DNA of 64,000 nucleotides from Haliotis asinina (lineage: Eukaryota; Mollusca; Gastropoda; Lepetellida; Haliotidae): the NCBI RefSeq assembly GCF_037392515.1, contig NC_090283.1:28350249-28414248 (forward strand), given 5' to 3'. The position numbers and the translations under genes were made by a program. The notes beneath the pieces were generated by a model that was not told where the DNA came from, searched no databases, and saw nothing but the letters and a program-made list of their open reading frames with translations. This document shows, piece after piece, positions 34,068 to 46,277 of the stretch (its first letter is position 1; the number at the start of each line of letters is the position of its first letter).

Positions 34068-36483
34068 GGGAAAATGTATTCATACATATTATTGGAAACG
34101 AGTCTTCTTTTATAAACGTAATATACACATGAGCATTAATTAAGCACCACTAAAAATAATTGTCGATTGTAACAAAAAGAGATCAAAACAGAGCAGTCAG
34201 CCAGTTATATCTAAATGCACATGTATTCTCATTGCTTTCTTATGGACGCATCAATGCGTGAACAGTGCTAAAATTGAACTTTTTTGGACATGCCGAGGCG
34301 TAGGCTTTCTGGAAATACCAGATGACATATTATTGGTATGCATGAAACTGGTTTGTCCTGTCACATCATTGGTTCCAGATTAAATATCATTCATACTGCC
34401 ATTAGTCGCCTTGCAAGGAAACATGCGGCCACTGGTTACGTCAAGGATCGTCCACGATCAGGAAGGTCGAGGAAGACCACTCCCCGTGATGGCCGTGCCC
34501 TAGTTCGCCTAGTGAGACACAGGCCCATGACCAATGCCAAAGACCTCAGAGTACAATGGAGAGTGGCTGTTCGTCTCTCAACTAGCACCATCCAAAGGCT
34601 TAGGCCCCCTGGACTCCGTGCACGTCGTCCAATAAGACGTCCTTTACTCACTGACAGACACAAGGCTCAACGTATGGCGTGGTGTAATCCACGGTAAAAC
34701 CACAATCTGAGGACATGGCGCAGGGTCCATTGGTCCGATGGAAGCAGTTTTCTTCATCGTGTTACTGATGACTGTTGGCGAGTGTGGAGGAGGAGTAATT
34801 AGGCTTATCAACAGCAGATGATCCATGCAGCTGAACCCTTTGGCGGTGGCTCTGTAATGGTGTGTAGGTGTATCTCTTATGACTGTAGGCTGAATCCTAT
34901 CACCATGCATGGGACACTCAATGGTCAGATATACCAGCTGGAAGTACTGGACGATAATGCTAGGCCCCATCCTTCCAGAGCTGTTATCGCATACTTGCAG
35001 AACAACGCAGTTTACAGATTACCTTGGCCTGCGAGAAGCCCTGATCTCAACCCAGTTGAGCATTTATGGGACCATCTGGGGCGTCAAGTTCAAGTAAGGG
35101 ATCCACCTTTTTAATATTTACAGGAATTATGCCAAGTTCTTCATGACGAATAGCAGAGGATTCCAGTGATGCGTATTCAGCGTATTTAATGCATGAGGAG
35201 GAGGGTTGCAGCAGTGTGCAAGGGGAGGATACACCAAATACTGATGTCACCATTACTTTTGGCTTAGGATTGAACAGTGAACGTGTTTTGAGAACTTTGT
35301 GTAGGTTGGACCACAGACATTGTCTGTGTGACCATGGTTTTGGACATGATTATTGATAACGACTTTAGTACCCCCATATGACCGTCCATAATTACAGTCA
35401 AAAGTAGCAGGTGTGTTGGTAGTTGATGGATTGATACTTTACATGGTTCACTTAACGAAATTATAACCATGTGTTTGGTTTCCATATCATGAATGACCAA
35501 TGTGTTGTGTTAAACACAATCTTATAGCATGGAAATGGGTGGTGCTTAATTAATGTTCATGTGTATATTCCCAGCACTGATTCCCATCACGTTCTTGGAC
35601 GTCACAGGCTCCTCGTGATTATTTTATGTTTGAAAGTTATCTAATTAGAAAAAGTGAAACGGTAGGAGAAAGTGCCGTGATTCAATAAGGTTTCTTTAAG
35701 ATGAACAATAAATCACTGACAGAGTTTGACTTTACGCCGCTTTTAACAATATTCCTGCAACATCACGGCGGGGAACAACAGAAATGGACTTTATACATTG
35801 TACCTATGTGGGGATTTGAACCCAGGTCTTCGGTGTAGCGAGATAACTTTTTCACCACACCGCCCCGAAGAATAAATCAAAAACGAATTGCATGAAGAGA
35901 AAAGTATAAGCGATAAGATGAGTTATCATCATGGTGTCATTCAGTTAATGAACCCTGAGTTTCTACAAAATTACGAGATCGTAATCCCAGGAATGGTAAA
36001 TGTATACTTACAAGATATGTTCACCATGGATGTCATGTTAAGGATGCCAAAGTCCCCAGTCGCCTGACACTCATACTGCCCCGAGTCCGAACATGTGGCT
36101 CCTTTCTTCGTCAGTGCATACTGTCTCCCACTGACTTCAATACTAAACCCATCCTTCACTTGGATGCCGTCTTTGAAAAATAACACCTCATATATGATTT
36201 CATTTCCAGTTATCCTGCACGGGAGAGACAGATCTTCTCCTTCAAAGAAGGACACATTAGACATTGCCAGTGTTGGAGGAAGTAACGTTGTAGTCGGTGG
36301 TGTCGTTGTTGTTTCCGGTTCAGTGTTTCCAGTAGCCAGAATTCCGACGACGGCAGCCAGTCCAACAACAGAACCGACGGCAAAGCTTGTTCCAATAATT
36401 GTACGTTTATGTTTCAGGAGAAAGGAAGATGTTTCCCGAGACATCCGCGAACGTAACTGCCTTCTAGCTTTTCGCGCTGCCAT
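32586..36483 (-). CDS. Gene B: paralogue of gene A (type II membrane, Ig, second domain, chitin-binding domain)
   Basis: Three coding exons on the minus strand: 36483-36012, 33916-33686 and 32789-32586, all joined in phase 1. Layout: basic cytoplasmic tail, membrane segment, short Thr/Pro linker, V-like Ig domain, shorter second Cys domain, chitin-binding domain. About 300 residues up to 32586. It lacks gene A's long repeated stalk, and membrane segment and Ig share one exon. The chosen start is the ATG at 36483 (context aagATGG). An acceptor-like 'cttcttctag' lies 22 bp upstream, so 5' exons may exist. The chitin-binding exon is far closer to gene A than the other domains are. Confidence 0.75.
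33085..33215 (+). repeat. Haliotis-type ~200-bp repeat, degenerate copy
   Basis: 'gctgaggtggctgatgcatg', 'atatgctcctgatatcag' and 'tttacagaccgccgctg' follow the order of the 58.9-kb copy. Gene B intron. Confidence 0.65.
33686..33916 (-). CDS. Gene B exon 2, second extracellular domain
   Basis: 231 nt, phase 1 in and out, about 100 nt shorter than the gene A counterpart. It contains LEDAWQIILKN, QQDCSSSSVHCG and ASCCYLIDNGGKTLHLKGCD. The last motif aligns with gene A exon 4. Several N-x-T/S sites. Confidence 0.78.
33981..34066. repeat. (AAAT)n microsatellite
   Basis: About 21 uninterrupted tetramers, immediately left of a Tc1-like element. Confidence 0.95.
34121..35568 (+). mobile_element. 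Tc1-like transposon, broken
   Basis: Inverted ends about 30 bp long at 34120-34150 and 35539-35569, sharing 'cattaattaagcaccac'. The plus strand holds a damaged transposase. It is inserted in the intron of gene B between the Ig and second-domain exons. Confidence 0.75.
34293..35112 (+). pseudogene. Tc1-like transposase pseudogene
   Basis: Starts near 34293 (MPRRRLSGNTR). Clear pieces are the helix-turn-helix (IIHTAISRLARKHAATG), the hook DRPRSGRSRKTT, RRVHWSDGSSF with the first D, LDDNARPHPSRAV with the second D, and SPDLNPVEHLWDHLGR with the E. Several stops (one near 34330, one near 34696, one before 34800) and frame changes make it non-functional. Confidence 0.85.
35725..35868 (-). repeat. 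tRNA-derived SINE, reverse copy
   Basis: 'tttacgccgcttttaacaat' (tail) through 'gggatttgaacccaggtctt' (B box, reversed) to 'ccacaccgccccg' (head). A good copy of the same family as 7985 and 12556. Confidence 0.8.
36012..36483 (-). CDS. Gene B exon 1, membrane anchor and V-like Ig domain
   Basis: Reads MAARKARRQLRSRMSRETSS then FLLKHKR, a hydrophobic run (IIGTSFAVGSVVGLAAVVGI), a Thr/Pro linker, then the Ig domain: LSLPCRIT, EVLFFKDGIQVKDG, and LTKKGATCSDSGQYECQATG. The basic residues before the helix predict a type II anchor. Ends in phase 1 at a strong donor (gtaagt). Confidence 0.83.
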
Positions 36484-36599
36484 CTTTCTGCGTTCTTCAA
36501 GAAAACTAGAAGAAGACAGTAAGTTTGACACGTTATTTATGCATCTGATGCAATGGGTAAATGTAACTCTCTAGACAGGAAACGTATACAATATTCGCT

Positions 36600-37311
36600 C
36601 AAACGCTCTTGAGTCTCTAAACAAGCTCAAGAAAGTCAGTGAATTATTGGATTTTTGGAGTCTTGGTTGAGTCGCCTGTGATACTAGTCCCAATAAAATC
36701 ACACCAGGAGATATTAGGCGCCAAAATCCACCTCCTTGATAATCTTCAGTGTATACGTTGTATACGTTGCGACAAGTCTCCACTATTCCCTGGGTGCATT
36801 TGCGGCTCGGCTCAATAATTTTGTTACCTCCTTTTGCTGGCTCCGCATTCTTTCAGAAGCCAGTCAAATATTAGTCAGATGTTAAACCGATCTTGTCAGT
36901 GTCAACAAGACAACGGACGCAGCCGCGAAGGTTTGATCGCTGTGCAACTCACATGTAGGGTTGAAAATCATACAGCAAATTGACAGGTCTGAAACCTTCA
37001 AAATATATGCAAGACCTCCTTCGACCTCTTTAAGAGTTCCTCTGCAACCACTGTGATGACAAGTTTAATCGTTTAGATAAAGGAAGCGAAAGTGATTTCT
37101 GATGGAAGCCTTGTGATTGGTACGTTTAACTTTCTAGCGTAGATACCTGGCTGGATAAAAAGCCAGGAAAGGGAGGTAATAAAATATTGGCCCGAACCTT
37201 AGATACATCCAAGGTTTTGATTTATCGGAACGAATACCATGGAGGTTATCGAGGATGAGTACCCATGTGGAGAATCGACCCCAGTGTGACGGCGTTATCA
37301 TTACTACTTAC
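36600..37311. other. Upstream of gene B; nothing recognised
   Basis: Possible 5' flank or intron of gene B. There is no clear promoter motif. Confidence 0.4.
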
Positions 37312-37356
37312 CGCCTTGCTGTTCTGCCAGTATCCCTATCCTGTTCTTGCTGTTGC
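37312..37356 (-). CDS. Candidate 45-nt symmetric exon
   Basis: The minus strand shows 'tttctattcttag', 45 nt, then the strong donor gtaagtag. In phase 1 it is open and symmetric (N-S-K-N-R-I-G-I-L-A-E-Q-Q-G). It lies on the same strand and in the same phase as the microexon array just upstream (higher coordinates). I could not link it in frame to gene B exon 1, so its gene is unresolved. Confidence 0.35.
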
Positions 37357-37766
37357 CTAAGAATAGAAACACAAACAAATTTTATTCCTGAAAAGCTTTT
37401 GTTAAATCAACATGACTATTCTAGTCGTTATATACAGTGTCCGCGGAAGGGAAAAAAACGTTCCTAAAACGCATAGTCCCAAGAATGTTGCGAATGGTGT
37501 CTCTCAAGGAGTCCTACCGCAAGGAGTCCTTTCCTTAAAGTTGTGTTATTGTTCTTGCGATAAGCAAGATGACTAAACTTAAGTGTTCAGCGACAATCTT
37601 ATGTTGTCAGTACCACTCCACTCTTCCTGTAGCTCTATAGGGGACACCATAAACCATTAAAAAACTATTTAATAATACCAGGACAAAGAAAGGCGTCCGC
37701 TTTCTTTCTTTTAACAGATGTTACTTTGAGTAAGGATTGAGATGCCACCCTGTGTTGCTGCCCTTC

Positions 37767-38030
37767 CTGGTGTTTAGATGTCGTCCTCACTCACCTTCCT
37801 GGTGTTTAGATATCGTCCTCACTCACCTTCCTGGTGTTTAGATATCGTCCTCACTCACCTTCCTGGTGTTTAGATATCGTCCTCACTCACCTTCCTGGTG
37901 TATAGATATCGTCCTCAATCACCATCCTGGTGTTTAGATATCGTCCCGCGGAACTCACCTTCCTGGTGTTTAGATATCCTCCCGTGGAACTCACCTTCCT
38001 GGTGTTTAGATATCGTCCCGTGGAACTCAC
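37767..38030. repeat. Short-unit tandem array (32-36 bp) of donor-like segments
   Basis: About eight units based on 'ccttcctggtgtttagatat'. On the minus strand each contains 'ccaggaaggtgagt', a splice-donor-like site, without the preceding microexon. It grades into the longer-unit array. A second short run lies at 38170-38300. Confidence 0.85.
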
Positions 38031-39393
38031 CTTCCTGGTCTGTTGTCATCATCAGCACTCCTGCTATAGAAGGAAATAGCTCATTAAAACATAAAAGGTC
38101 GAAATTTATAACACATGGAAAGGTGATTTTTAGAAAAATATACTATTGCTCTTACGATAAGCACGCTGAAGTGGGTATTTAAATATCCTCCCGTGGAACT
38201 CACCTTCCTGGTGTTTAGATATCGTCCCGCGGAACTCACCTTCCTGGTGTTTAGATATCCTCCCGTGGAACTCACCTTCCTGGTGTTTAGATATCGTCCC
38301 GTGGAACTCACCTTCCTGGTCTGTTGTCATCATCAGCACACCTGCTATAGAAGGAAAAGGCTCATTAAAACATAAAAGGTCGAAATTTATAACACACGAA
38401 AAGGTGATTTTTTGGTAAAAATATACTATTGTTCTTGCGATAAGCACGCTGAAGTGGGTATTTAGATATCATCCCGTGGAACTCACCTTCCTGGTCTGTT
38501 GTCATCAGCACACCTGCTATAGAAGGAAAAGGCTCATTAAAACATAAAAGGTCGAAATTTATAACACACGAAAAGGTGATTTTTTTGGTAAAAAAATACT
38601 ATTGTTCTTACGATAAGCACGCTGAAGTGGGTATTTAGATATCATCCCGTGGAACTCACCTTCCTGGTCTGTTGTCATCAGCACACCTGCTATAGAAGGA
38701 AAAGGCTCATTAAAACATAAAAGGTCGAAATTTATAACATACGAAAAGGTGATTTTCTGGTAAAAAAATACTATTGCTCTTGCGATAAGCACGCTGAAGT
38801 GGGTATTTAGATATCATCCCGTGGAACTCACCTTCCTGGTCTGTTGTCATCATCAGCACACCTGCTATAGAAGGAAAAGGCTCATTAAAACATAAAAGGT
38901 CGAAATTTATAACACACGAAAAGGTGATTTTTTGGTAAAAAAATACTATTGCTCTTACGATAAGCACGCTGAAGTGGGTATTTAGATATCATCCCGTGGA
39001 ACTCACCTTCCTGGTCTGTTGTCATCAGCACACCTGCTATAGAAGGAAAAGGCTCATTAAAACATAAAAGGTCGAAATTTATAACACACGAAAAGGTGAT
39101 TTTTTGGTAAAAAAATACTATTGCTCTTGCGATAAGCACGCTGAAGTGGGTATTTAGATATCATCCCGTGGAACTCACCTTCCTGGTCTGTTGTCATCAG
39201 CGCACCTGTCATAGAAGAAGAGAAATACTTATCAAAAGATGAAAAGTCGAAATTTATAAACAGCACACACAGAAAGGCGATTTTGTTTCTTTTAAAACTA
39301 TGCTATTTCTCTTACGATAAGCAGGGTTAAGTGAATGTGTACATATCATCCCGTGGAGCTCACCTTCCTGGTCTGTTGTCAGCAGCACTCCTG
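38031..39393 (-). repeat. Tandem array (unit ~172-175 bp) carrying eight candidate microexons
   Basis: On the minus strand each unit has a polypyrimidine acceptor (cttttccttctatag), 27-33 nt of open sequence, and a strong donor (gaag|gtgagttcc). Candidates: 39364-39393, 39179-39208, 39007-39036, 38832-38864, 38660-38689, 38487-38516, 38312-38344 and 38031-38063. In phase 1 they encode AGVL(M/L)(M)TTDQE and are symmetric, so any number could be included without loss of frame. One copy (39179) has lost the usual acceptor AG, but an AG 3 nt further into the exon also keeps frame. The peptide recalls the end of gene A's membrane exon (GGVLVSNKT). Whether any are spliced is unknown. Confidence 0.7.
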
Positions 39394-39647
39394 CTATCGA
39401 AAAGGTCTCTAGAACAAAACATGAACATGTGACCCAGGTGCATATATGCAGACAAACGGAGGCTAAGTTCAGAGGGTGTTAGTTTTACGTGATAAAGTCT
39501 ATTTTAAACAAGACACGATCCACATGCAGCAACAGGAGAATTCATGACAACTTTATAAGACACTGTCATGCACTTCATTTGTTCGTTTAGTGATGACATT
39601 TAGTGATGACCTTCAATATGCTTGGTCAAACTGCAGTGTCGGGGCTG

Positions 39648-39715
39648 AACGGGGTAGTGCAGCGGTATTAGCAGGACAACCAGTAGATCAAGGTTGAACG
39701 TTTACAGGCAATTCT
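39648..39715 (+). repeat. Possible tRNA-like SINE head
   Basis: 'ggggtagtgcagcggtatta' and 'atcaaggttgaacg' resemble A and B boxes. Degenerate. Confidence 0.35.
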
Positions 39716-39825
39716 CAGGCGTCGCATAACGTTTTATATACAAATTTCACTTGACGGGCTGAACTGAGATGTAGTTAGACTCACTCAGTCATGCATACAG
39801 ACGACTACACCTTACAGGACCACAT

Positions 39826-40160
39826 TTCTAACAATTAACAACAATTAACAATATGTTTACATAATCAGCATGAACAATAGTCATACAACCTGTTTGAGAT
39901 TTGGAATAACATTACTGCCATTACTTGGAATTAACACTACTCATACAGTCTGTTGTAGATGGGAAGACGCTAAACAGTTATAAAAATTAACAATATGCTC
40001 TTATAATCTGTGTGAGATGGAGAGAAAACAAAACTTTTCAAGCAATTAACAATATTCACACAATCTCACTCTCTCCTTCCGGTATTCCCCTCCTGTTGCG
40101 TGAATATTGCTAAAAGCGGCGTAAAACCATACTCACTCATACAATCTGTTTGAGACGGGA
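39826..40160. repeat. Degenerate tandem repeat (~70 bp) plus SINE tail
   Basis: Recurring 'attaacaatatg' and 'tcatacaatctgtttgagat' segments. At 40070-40145 a SINE tail (gaatattgctaaaagcggcg) interrupts the series. Confidence 0.6.
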
Positions 40161-40164
40161 CACC

Positions 40165-42900
40165 AGTAAACATGGTCTGGTTTACATTTTGCAATAACTG
40201 CCAGGTGTAAACAGAAACCGAGTAATTAGGACAATGACATTACCCGATTGTCATGCTTCATAAATTTGACAAGCATTAATGTGTTTACTTGACTTAGATC
40301 GAAATGGCTAGGAAGGTCAACGTCCCAGAACCAAGTGACGTTAAAGGTCTTCCCATCCTACCTAAATGAAGGCACCCCGATTGGTGTATATGGAGGGTCT
40401 TCATCATGGCATGTACCATCAATATGTGGTGAGTTTTCAGTCGTGTCAAGGTGATCTGGTAGTTCCCTACAGGATGAAGGAATGCTAATGCATGTATTAA
40501 AAGTAAATTGTCATGTTCTTGATGCTCTTTTATTATGTCTTTATCTATTTCGGCTCATTGTAACTGGCAGCAGGAGCAAGCAGTAAAGAAAAAACCAGGG
40601 TACTATGTAGATTGTTCATGTGCTCAATCCTCTGGCTGGATAGTCACCTGTAGTGACAGTTGGTGCATGGATGACTTACAATGTAAACATTAACTGATTG
40701 AACTTCTATCTGTTTAGACGATCTAATAAGTTCTGACAAGGATGAATATACAGGTGTCGGATCGCTGCCTCTGATGTATATAGCAACATACAATAGTTAG
40801 AAGAATATGCAATTAGCTAAGAGTAAATATTGCCATGACGTATATGTCTATTTTTATATAAATGAGCGTCATGCTGTGGCTTAGTACTATCAGGTACGAT
40901 GATCTGAATGTTAAACAACGAACGTTTTATAAGTTGGAAACTACATTCAAGAATCTGTATCGGAAGCACGGCACTCGCGAAATAAAGAACTTGTTATCCA
41001 TAAAGATTGTTCAATGTTGTGCGATGATCTGTATTTCAGAAGACAGTTGCTGTTGTTGTTTTCGTCATGAACAACACCCGATAGATATACAAGCTACAAA
41101 AGAAACTTTGCATTCGTAAACTTATTTATTAATTTTAAAAACATAACAATGATGAAATGTTTTCATACAAAATTTAATGGGTGGTGTCATGAGAAGACCG
41201 ACCGGTAAATGTCCATGACTAGTTTCTTGGTGGAGCAAGCACCAAGCAACAGATCACACATTCAATAACAGGTATGTAAACCATGAATACTGAGAAGAGC
41301 AGTGAATCACGCACTGAGTCGGCGCATACTGTCTATATATGGGCATATATATTGTTGAATGATATGTAGCTCCGATGTCAAACCACTAAAGTATCTGCTT
41401 CACTGCCTGCATATTGCTACATTTAATGTCACAGATCTAAAGACGAGAGATACCGTGACCAAATTCTTGGAAGGTTCCAAGCGGTGGTCTGTGCTGTCTG
41501 GTACCTGTGCCGGTGATGGGTCAGCCAAGTTCATTTGTCTTGGTGTTGTGACGTGTGAACGTCCCATACGTGGGTGATGGGGAACTGTCTGGTGATGCCA
41601 TGTCGCCATGGTGTGCGGTTCATTAATCGTCTATTGTTTTTTTATCATCAAACAATAAAGTTTCCCAAAATGGACAGCTGTGTCAGACTTTTCCGTGCTC
41701 CATGCAGTTAATCGAGATACATATGCAAGATCATGTTACACGTGCCCATGCCGAAAAACTGACGTCACAAAACGTAGCACGCGCTTTAAACATCTGACTT
41801 TGTGTAGACATGTGTAATGTCAGTTTAATCTGTTTTATTCACATGATGAAAAGGGTCGGGGAAAGAGTATTTACAACAACAAATTTCAGCTCAAGGAACC
41901 ATTAAAAACAGACACATAAACAAAGATAGATAGTTAAGTGGAAATGTTATAACGCAAAAAGTTGAGAGACAGAAAGCTATAGATGGCGGCCATTTTAAAT
42001 TAACCCCCCCCCAAATATGTCAAATATTTTCTACATCCTTCAGCAACACTCAGAAGTAAACGAACTATGATTATGTTGATAGTAGTAAAAATATCCATGA
42101 TTAACCTTCAGGTGTTGTCGGACAGCAAACCAAATGTGGAGAAAATGCTTGCATGCCCCCACCACATATAAAGGCCTGTAAAAACCCTGATACCACAATC
42201 TGAGAGTATTACAGGCCCTTTCATGAGCCCAAAACATCATACTAACTGAAAATCGTGTCAAACCAAATCAGTACTGGGGAGGCTACGATTTCAATTTTTT
42301 CAGTTGCCTCCTCCTGGACTATAATGGAATAGTTTTGATTTGCTCTCATGATGTTGGAGCACATATTTTGGTTTCCCTGTTGCATACTCCCTTCGCGTGG
42401 ACTAATGTTGAATGATTAAGTGAGTGACTGTCTGAATGAATGATTGAATGAATGACACTACATCAGAAATTTCTCCAGCTATTCGCTACGAGAACCAGTA
42501 AATACGAATTCCAACATTTGCGCATAAAATGCGCATAAAACGAACACAAAAGGCTGACCTCAAATTCAATGTATACTATCAGTCACAGATCGCAAGTAAA
42601 ATAATAACTGCCAGTGTTATCAAAAGTTATATCTTTCCATGAAGACCAATTTCTTTTTAAATGATAAAACCTTTCGGGTAGAAACTTATGAAAAATGTTT
42701 TTTTATAAAGGAAACAATATTTAAATGTGTTTCGTGTATCAGTGCAATATCCACAGAGCATAACGGGAAGTGGTTCATTCATACCACGAAGTTAAAAGGC
42801 AATACATGTATATACGACTAAAACAAAGAAACGCATAGCTGAAAACTGTCACCAATTTATACACTTAAGGTTCAGTAATACGGAGTTTTCATGAAGAAAA
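40165..42900. other. No gene recognised
   Basis: AT-rich spacer. Frames at 40862-41119 (+) and 41400-41609 (-) have no recognised domain. An AATAAA occurs near 41653. Confidence 0.45.
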
Positions 42901-42904
42901 CCTG

Positions 42905-43700
42905 AATGAGCATTAACGGTCCAATGCTGCAAGAAATTGCACGTCACAAATGACGTGAGCGTTATCATGCTGAAAAATGACGTTCTGGCGGTTCATGAAA
43001 GGAAGGAAGTGAGACCGGATGATTTCATCACGGTAACGTCGAGCTGTCAAATTGCCCTGGTCTTGAATGAGATGTGTCCTGTCACTGTATGAGATGTCAG
43101 CCCAAACCATGATACTTCCGACACCACATCCTATACAGAATTTGCAGCGTAGTGTTCGTTACGACGTCGATATACACGTGTTCTTCCGTCGGGACGTCGC
43201 AGCATGTAACGTGACGCATCACTGAAGATAACAGTTCTCCCTTGCAATGGCTATGGGAGATGTTGGCGACATCACTGTCAGCTTTGTTGCCGATGCTGAC
43301 ATCTCAGGACAGGTCCTCGCAATGGTCCTCTGGAACGAATACCAGCCTCACGTAAGCGGTTCCTCACAGTCTGATCAGAAAATGTTCTGAGTCTTGGCAC
43401 TACCGATGCTGTGGAGGATGCTGTAGTGAACCTGTTCCGCAAATGTCGAAGCCGAATAAACCTGTCCTGAGCGGGCGTGGTTTCACGGGGTCGACCTGAC
43501 CTGGGGCGATCACATGTTGGCCCTTGCTGCTGGTAGCGATGCCAGTCTTTCTATGGTACTGTGTGACACATTCAGTTGCCTTGCAATCGCAGACAGAGAC
43601 TCCCCAGACTCCAAATGGCCGATCGCATTGTTGCGCTGAGCATCAGTAAGTCTAGGCATGACTTTAACACCAAAGTTAAGATTGTCAACTGTCCCAAGAG
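42905..43700 (-). pseudogene. Tc1-like transposase pseudogene
   Basis: From about 43659 downwards: MPRLTDAQRNNAIGHLESGE and SAIARQLNVSHSTIERL (helix-turn-helix), then SGRPRKTTPAQDRFIRLRHL, TVIFSDASRYMLRRPDGRTR (first D), and FQHDNAHV (second D). The sequence ends before the final E, and several stops interrupt it. An old, truncated copy. The inverted ends were not identified with confidence. Confidence 0.8.
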
Positions 43701-44639
43701 CGTTCAAGCCCCCTGACTTCTATTGGAAATGATGCTTGGAATGTCCGTGCAAAAGGAAAAGCATGAATTTCTTCCCGTTCACAATTTATTGCATTTATTG
43801 AGGAAAACAGATTTTGGTGCGTTTTGGCGAGTTGTCCTCAATGACAACTTGAGTAGTAATCAATGTTGGAAGTCACACGTGGACAAACCAGCCATAACTG
43901 CTAAACTTATTAGTACCAGCTATAAAATAAATGATTTGTTAAGACGATTTCGTATATGTCACATGTTATCCTTTCCTTTTAAAGGCGATGATTCACCTAT
44001 GTGTATTCCTTGTCAGTGACAATATACCATGAAACACCTACTTTTAAACATTGCACAAGCACAACAAGGACTTGTTGAAACCTACTGGAAAGACAGTGGA
44101 TGAAAACCATTTTCCACAACACCCGGCGATCAGGCCATGTTTCAGTGTTAAGTAAGCACACTCTTTTAATGGAAAATGTGACAATCGTATCGTACTTCCT
44201 AATCTGAACGACGTTTTAGCATTGTGTCTCGAATTGCATATCAATGCACGATTGTCAAAAGTTCAGTATTACTGTTATTATTATTATAGGACATTTATAC
44301 AGCCCACATATCCAAGCAAATATTGCTTGCTAAAGGGGCTGGTATTTATTTCCATCGATCACTGGACGCCACAGTTTCATAGTATTATCAGTCTCAACTC
44401 CCTGGGAGGTATACAGCTCTTGCTGCCACCTGGCGGACCGAGTTTATTGTGGCTCTCTCATACAAACAAGGTACCAACTTCACAGCTGGGTGAACTGGGA
44501 CACATAGTCACAGCACTTGTCCAAGGTTACAGCACGTTGCTGTGCCCGCAACTAGGTGTCTGCACGCATTCATATGGCTACCATCTCGTCATATATCAAC
44601 GGATTCGTGTGTTCTTATAAGTGCACAGGGTTGTGTACT

Positions 44640-44792
44640 GCACTCTAGGGGTTGTAACAACACGGAAAGAAACTTCACAAAAAGTTGACTCCAAGGTTTT
44701 TACACCCGGTCACAGTTGGGCTCGATCCCGACACCTCAACCTCGCTGGATCACTAGCCCGGAGCTTCGGACAGCTCGCCCACCACGCCCATT
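44640..44792 (-). repeat. tRNA-like SINE, second family
   Basis: Read on the minus strand, 'gtggtgggcgagctgtccga' followed by 'ggctagtgatccagcgagg' and 'gggatcgagcccaac' has tRNA-like A and B boxes, different from the main SINE. The plus-strand sequence from about 44330 (cagctgggtgaactgggac) may be its body. Confidence 0.5.
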
Positions 44793-45040
44793 ACTGTTTC
44801 ATTGATTATGATCTGAGTATAATTAAGTTAACGCATTCCTACCTCGCTGAAGGTACTTCCACTGGTGTATGAGGGAATTCATCGTGTTGGAACACAGCCG
44901 TGTTACCTTCTCGCAGCTGTCTGGAAGAAAAAGTAACTGTTGCCACATCCTGTTGTGACATTCCAACCTGTTCCTTTCATTTTTTTGTGTGGAAATCCAG
45001 ATGCCAATGTAATATCACCTGGTATAGTATTACACACATG

Positions 45041-45527
45041 AATTAAAGCACACAATATGCGATTCATTAAAACACACAATATGCGATTCATTAAAACACA
45101 CAATATGCGATTCATTAAAACATATAATATACGATTCATTAAAACACACAATATGCGATTCATTAAAACATACAATATACGATTCATTAAAACATACAAT
45201 ATGCGATTCATTAAAACATGCAATATACGATTCATTAAAAAATACAATATACGATTCATTAAAACACACAATATGCGATTCATTAAAACACACAATATAC
45301 GATTCATTAAAACATACAATATGCGATTCATTAAAACATACAATATACGATTCATTAAAACACGCAATATACGATTCCTTAAAAAATACAATATACGATT
45401 CCTTAAAACATGCAATATACGATTCATTAAAAAATACAATATAAGATTCATTAAAAGATACAATATACTATTCATTAAAACATACAATATGCGATTCATT
45501 AAAACATACAATATGCGATTCACTCAT
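45041..45527. repeat. 24-bp minisatellite, about 20 copies
   Basis: The unit core is 'cgattcattaaaacacacaa' plus 'tatg'. Since 24 is a multiple of three, it keeps long open frames on both strands (206 and 161 codons), which are artefacts. Variants alternate between cacaca and catac types. Confidence 0.93.
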
Positions 45528-46277
45528 TATGCCCTAGAATAATAAGTGTTTGCTTTAGTTACAATACTTTGACTTCACAGACGTATCTACGTTATATATA
45601 TCTATCAGAATAATATAGGAACACTTTCACAGAGTACCTGCACCTGAGTTAACCTGCCTGCGTGCCACCACCGTACTCGTTTAGCACAAAATATGTCCAT
45701 ATGTCCTCGTACCTTGGTGACGTCATTTCCAATGATATATGTGGGGGTCGTGGTGATGAAAGACCTATACGTGTCGTGTTTCCACGAGGCTCCTGCGGCT
45801 CTTATACCTCTCAAGATTCAGCTCTTGATACATGTCACAAAATACTTTCCATGGCTCTGTGGAGTGTGCTGGAACAGGAACGTTTGAAGACTAACAACCA
45901 CGCCACACCCTAGTAATCTGAACATAGCGTTGTTTACTGCAACCGACCGTGTTGGTTGATACGATGCTTTGATACGCGTGACTGATATAAATTGGTAATT
46001 ACATGGCAGGTAGTTTAAACGAAGAACCTGCAAGAGTACATGTTACTGTGAATACTCCCTTGACTTAACTCGAATATACCTTGGTCCCTTGTTGCGATTA
46101 CGTCGAATCTTGGATAATTCGAATAATGTACTGCTACTTCTTTATAACGGAGTTAAACTCGACATTTATAATTAATCTATATAGTTCTTAATAATCAGAT
46201 TTATTCAACAAAGTTTTTTTCCTCCGAATCAGACATTGTAGAACTCTCATTGTTTAAACAGTATGTTCATCAATTTG

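Noticed and set aside
41400-41609. ATG in good context followed by 35 codons and a gtacca donor on the minus strand, a possible start exon for a gene B relative
   Set aside because: Phase 0 like gene A exon 1, but no similarity to it and no partner exon in reach; chance cannot be excluded.
44870-44935. 14-nt segment between a strong acceptor (tttttcttccag) and a gtaaca donor on the minus strand
   Set aside because: Its length changes phase and nothing links to it; too short to support.
44903-45542. 206- and 161-codon frames made of repeated 8-residue units
   Set aside because: Produced by a 24-bp satellite without stops; no start context, no domain, both strands equally open.
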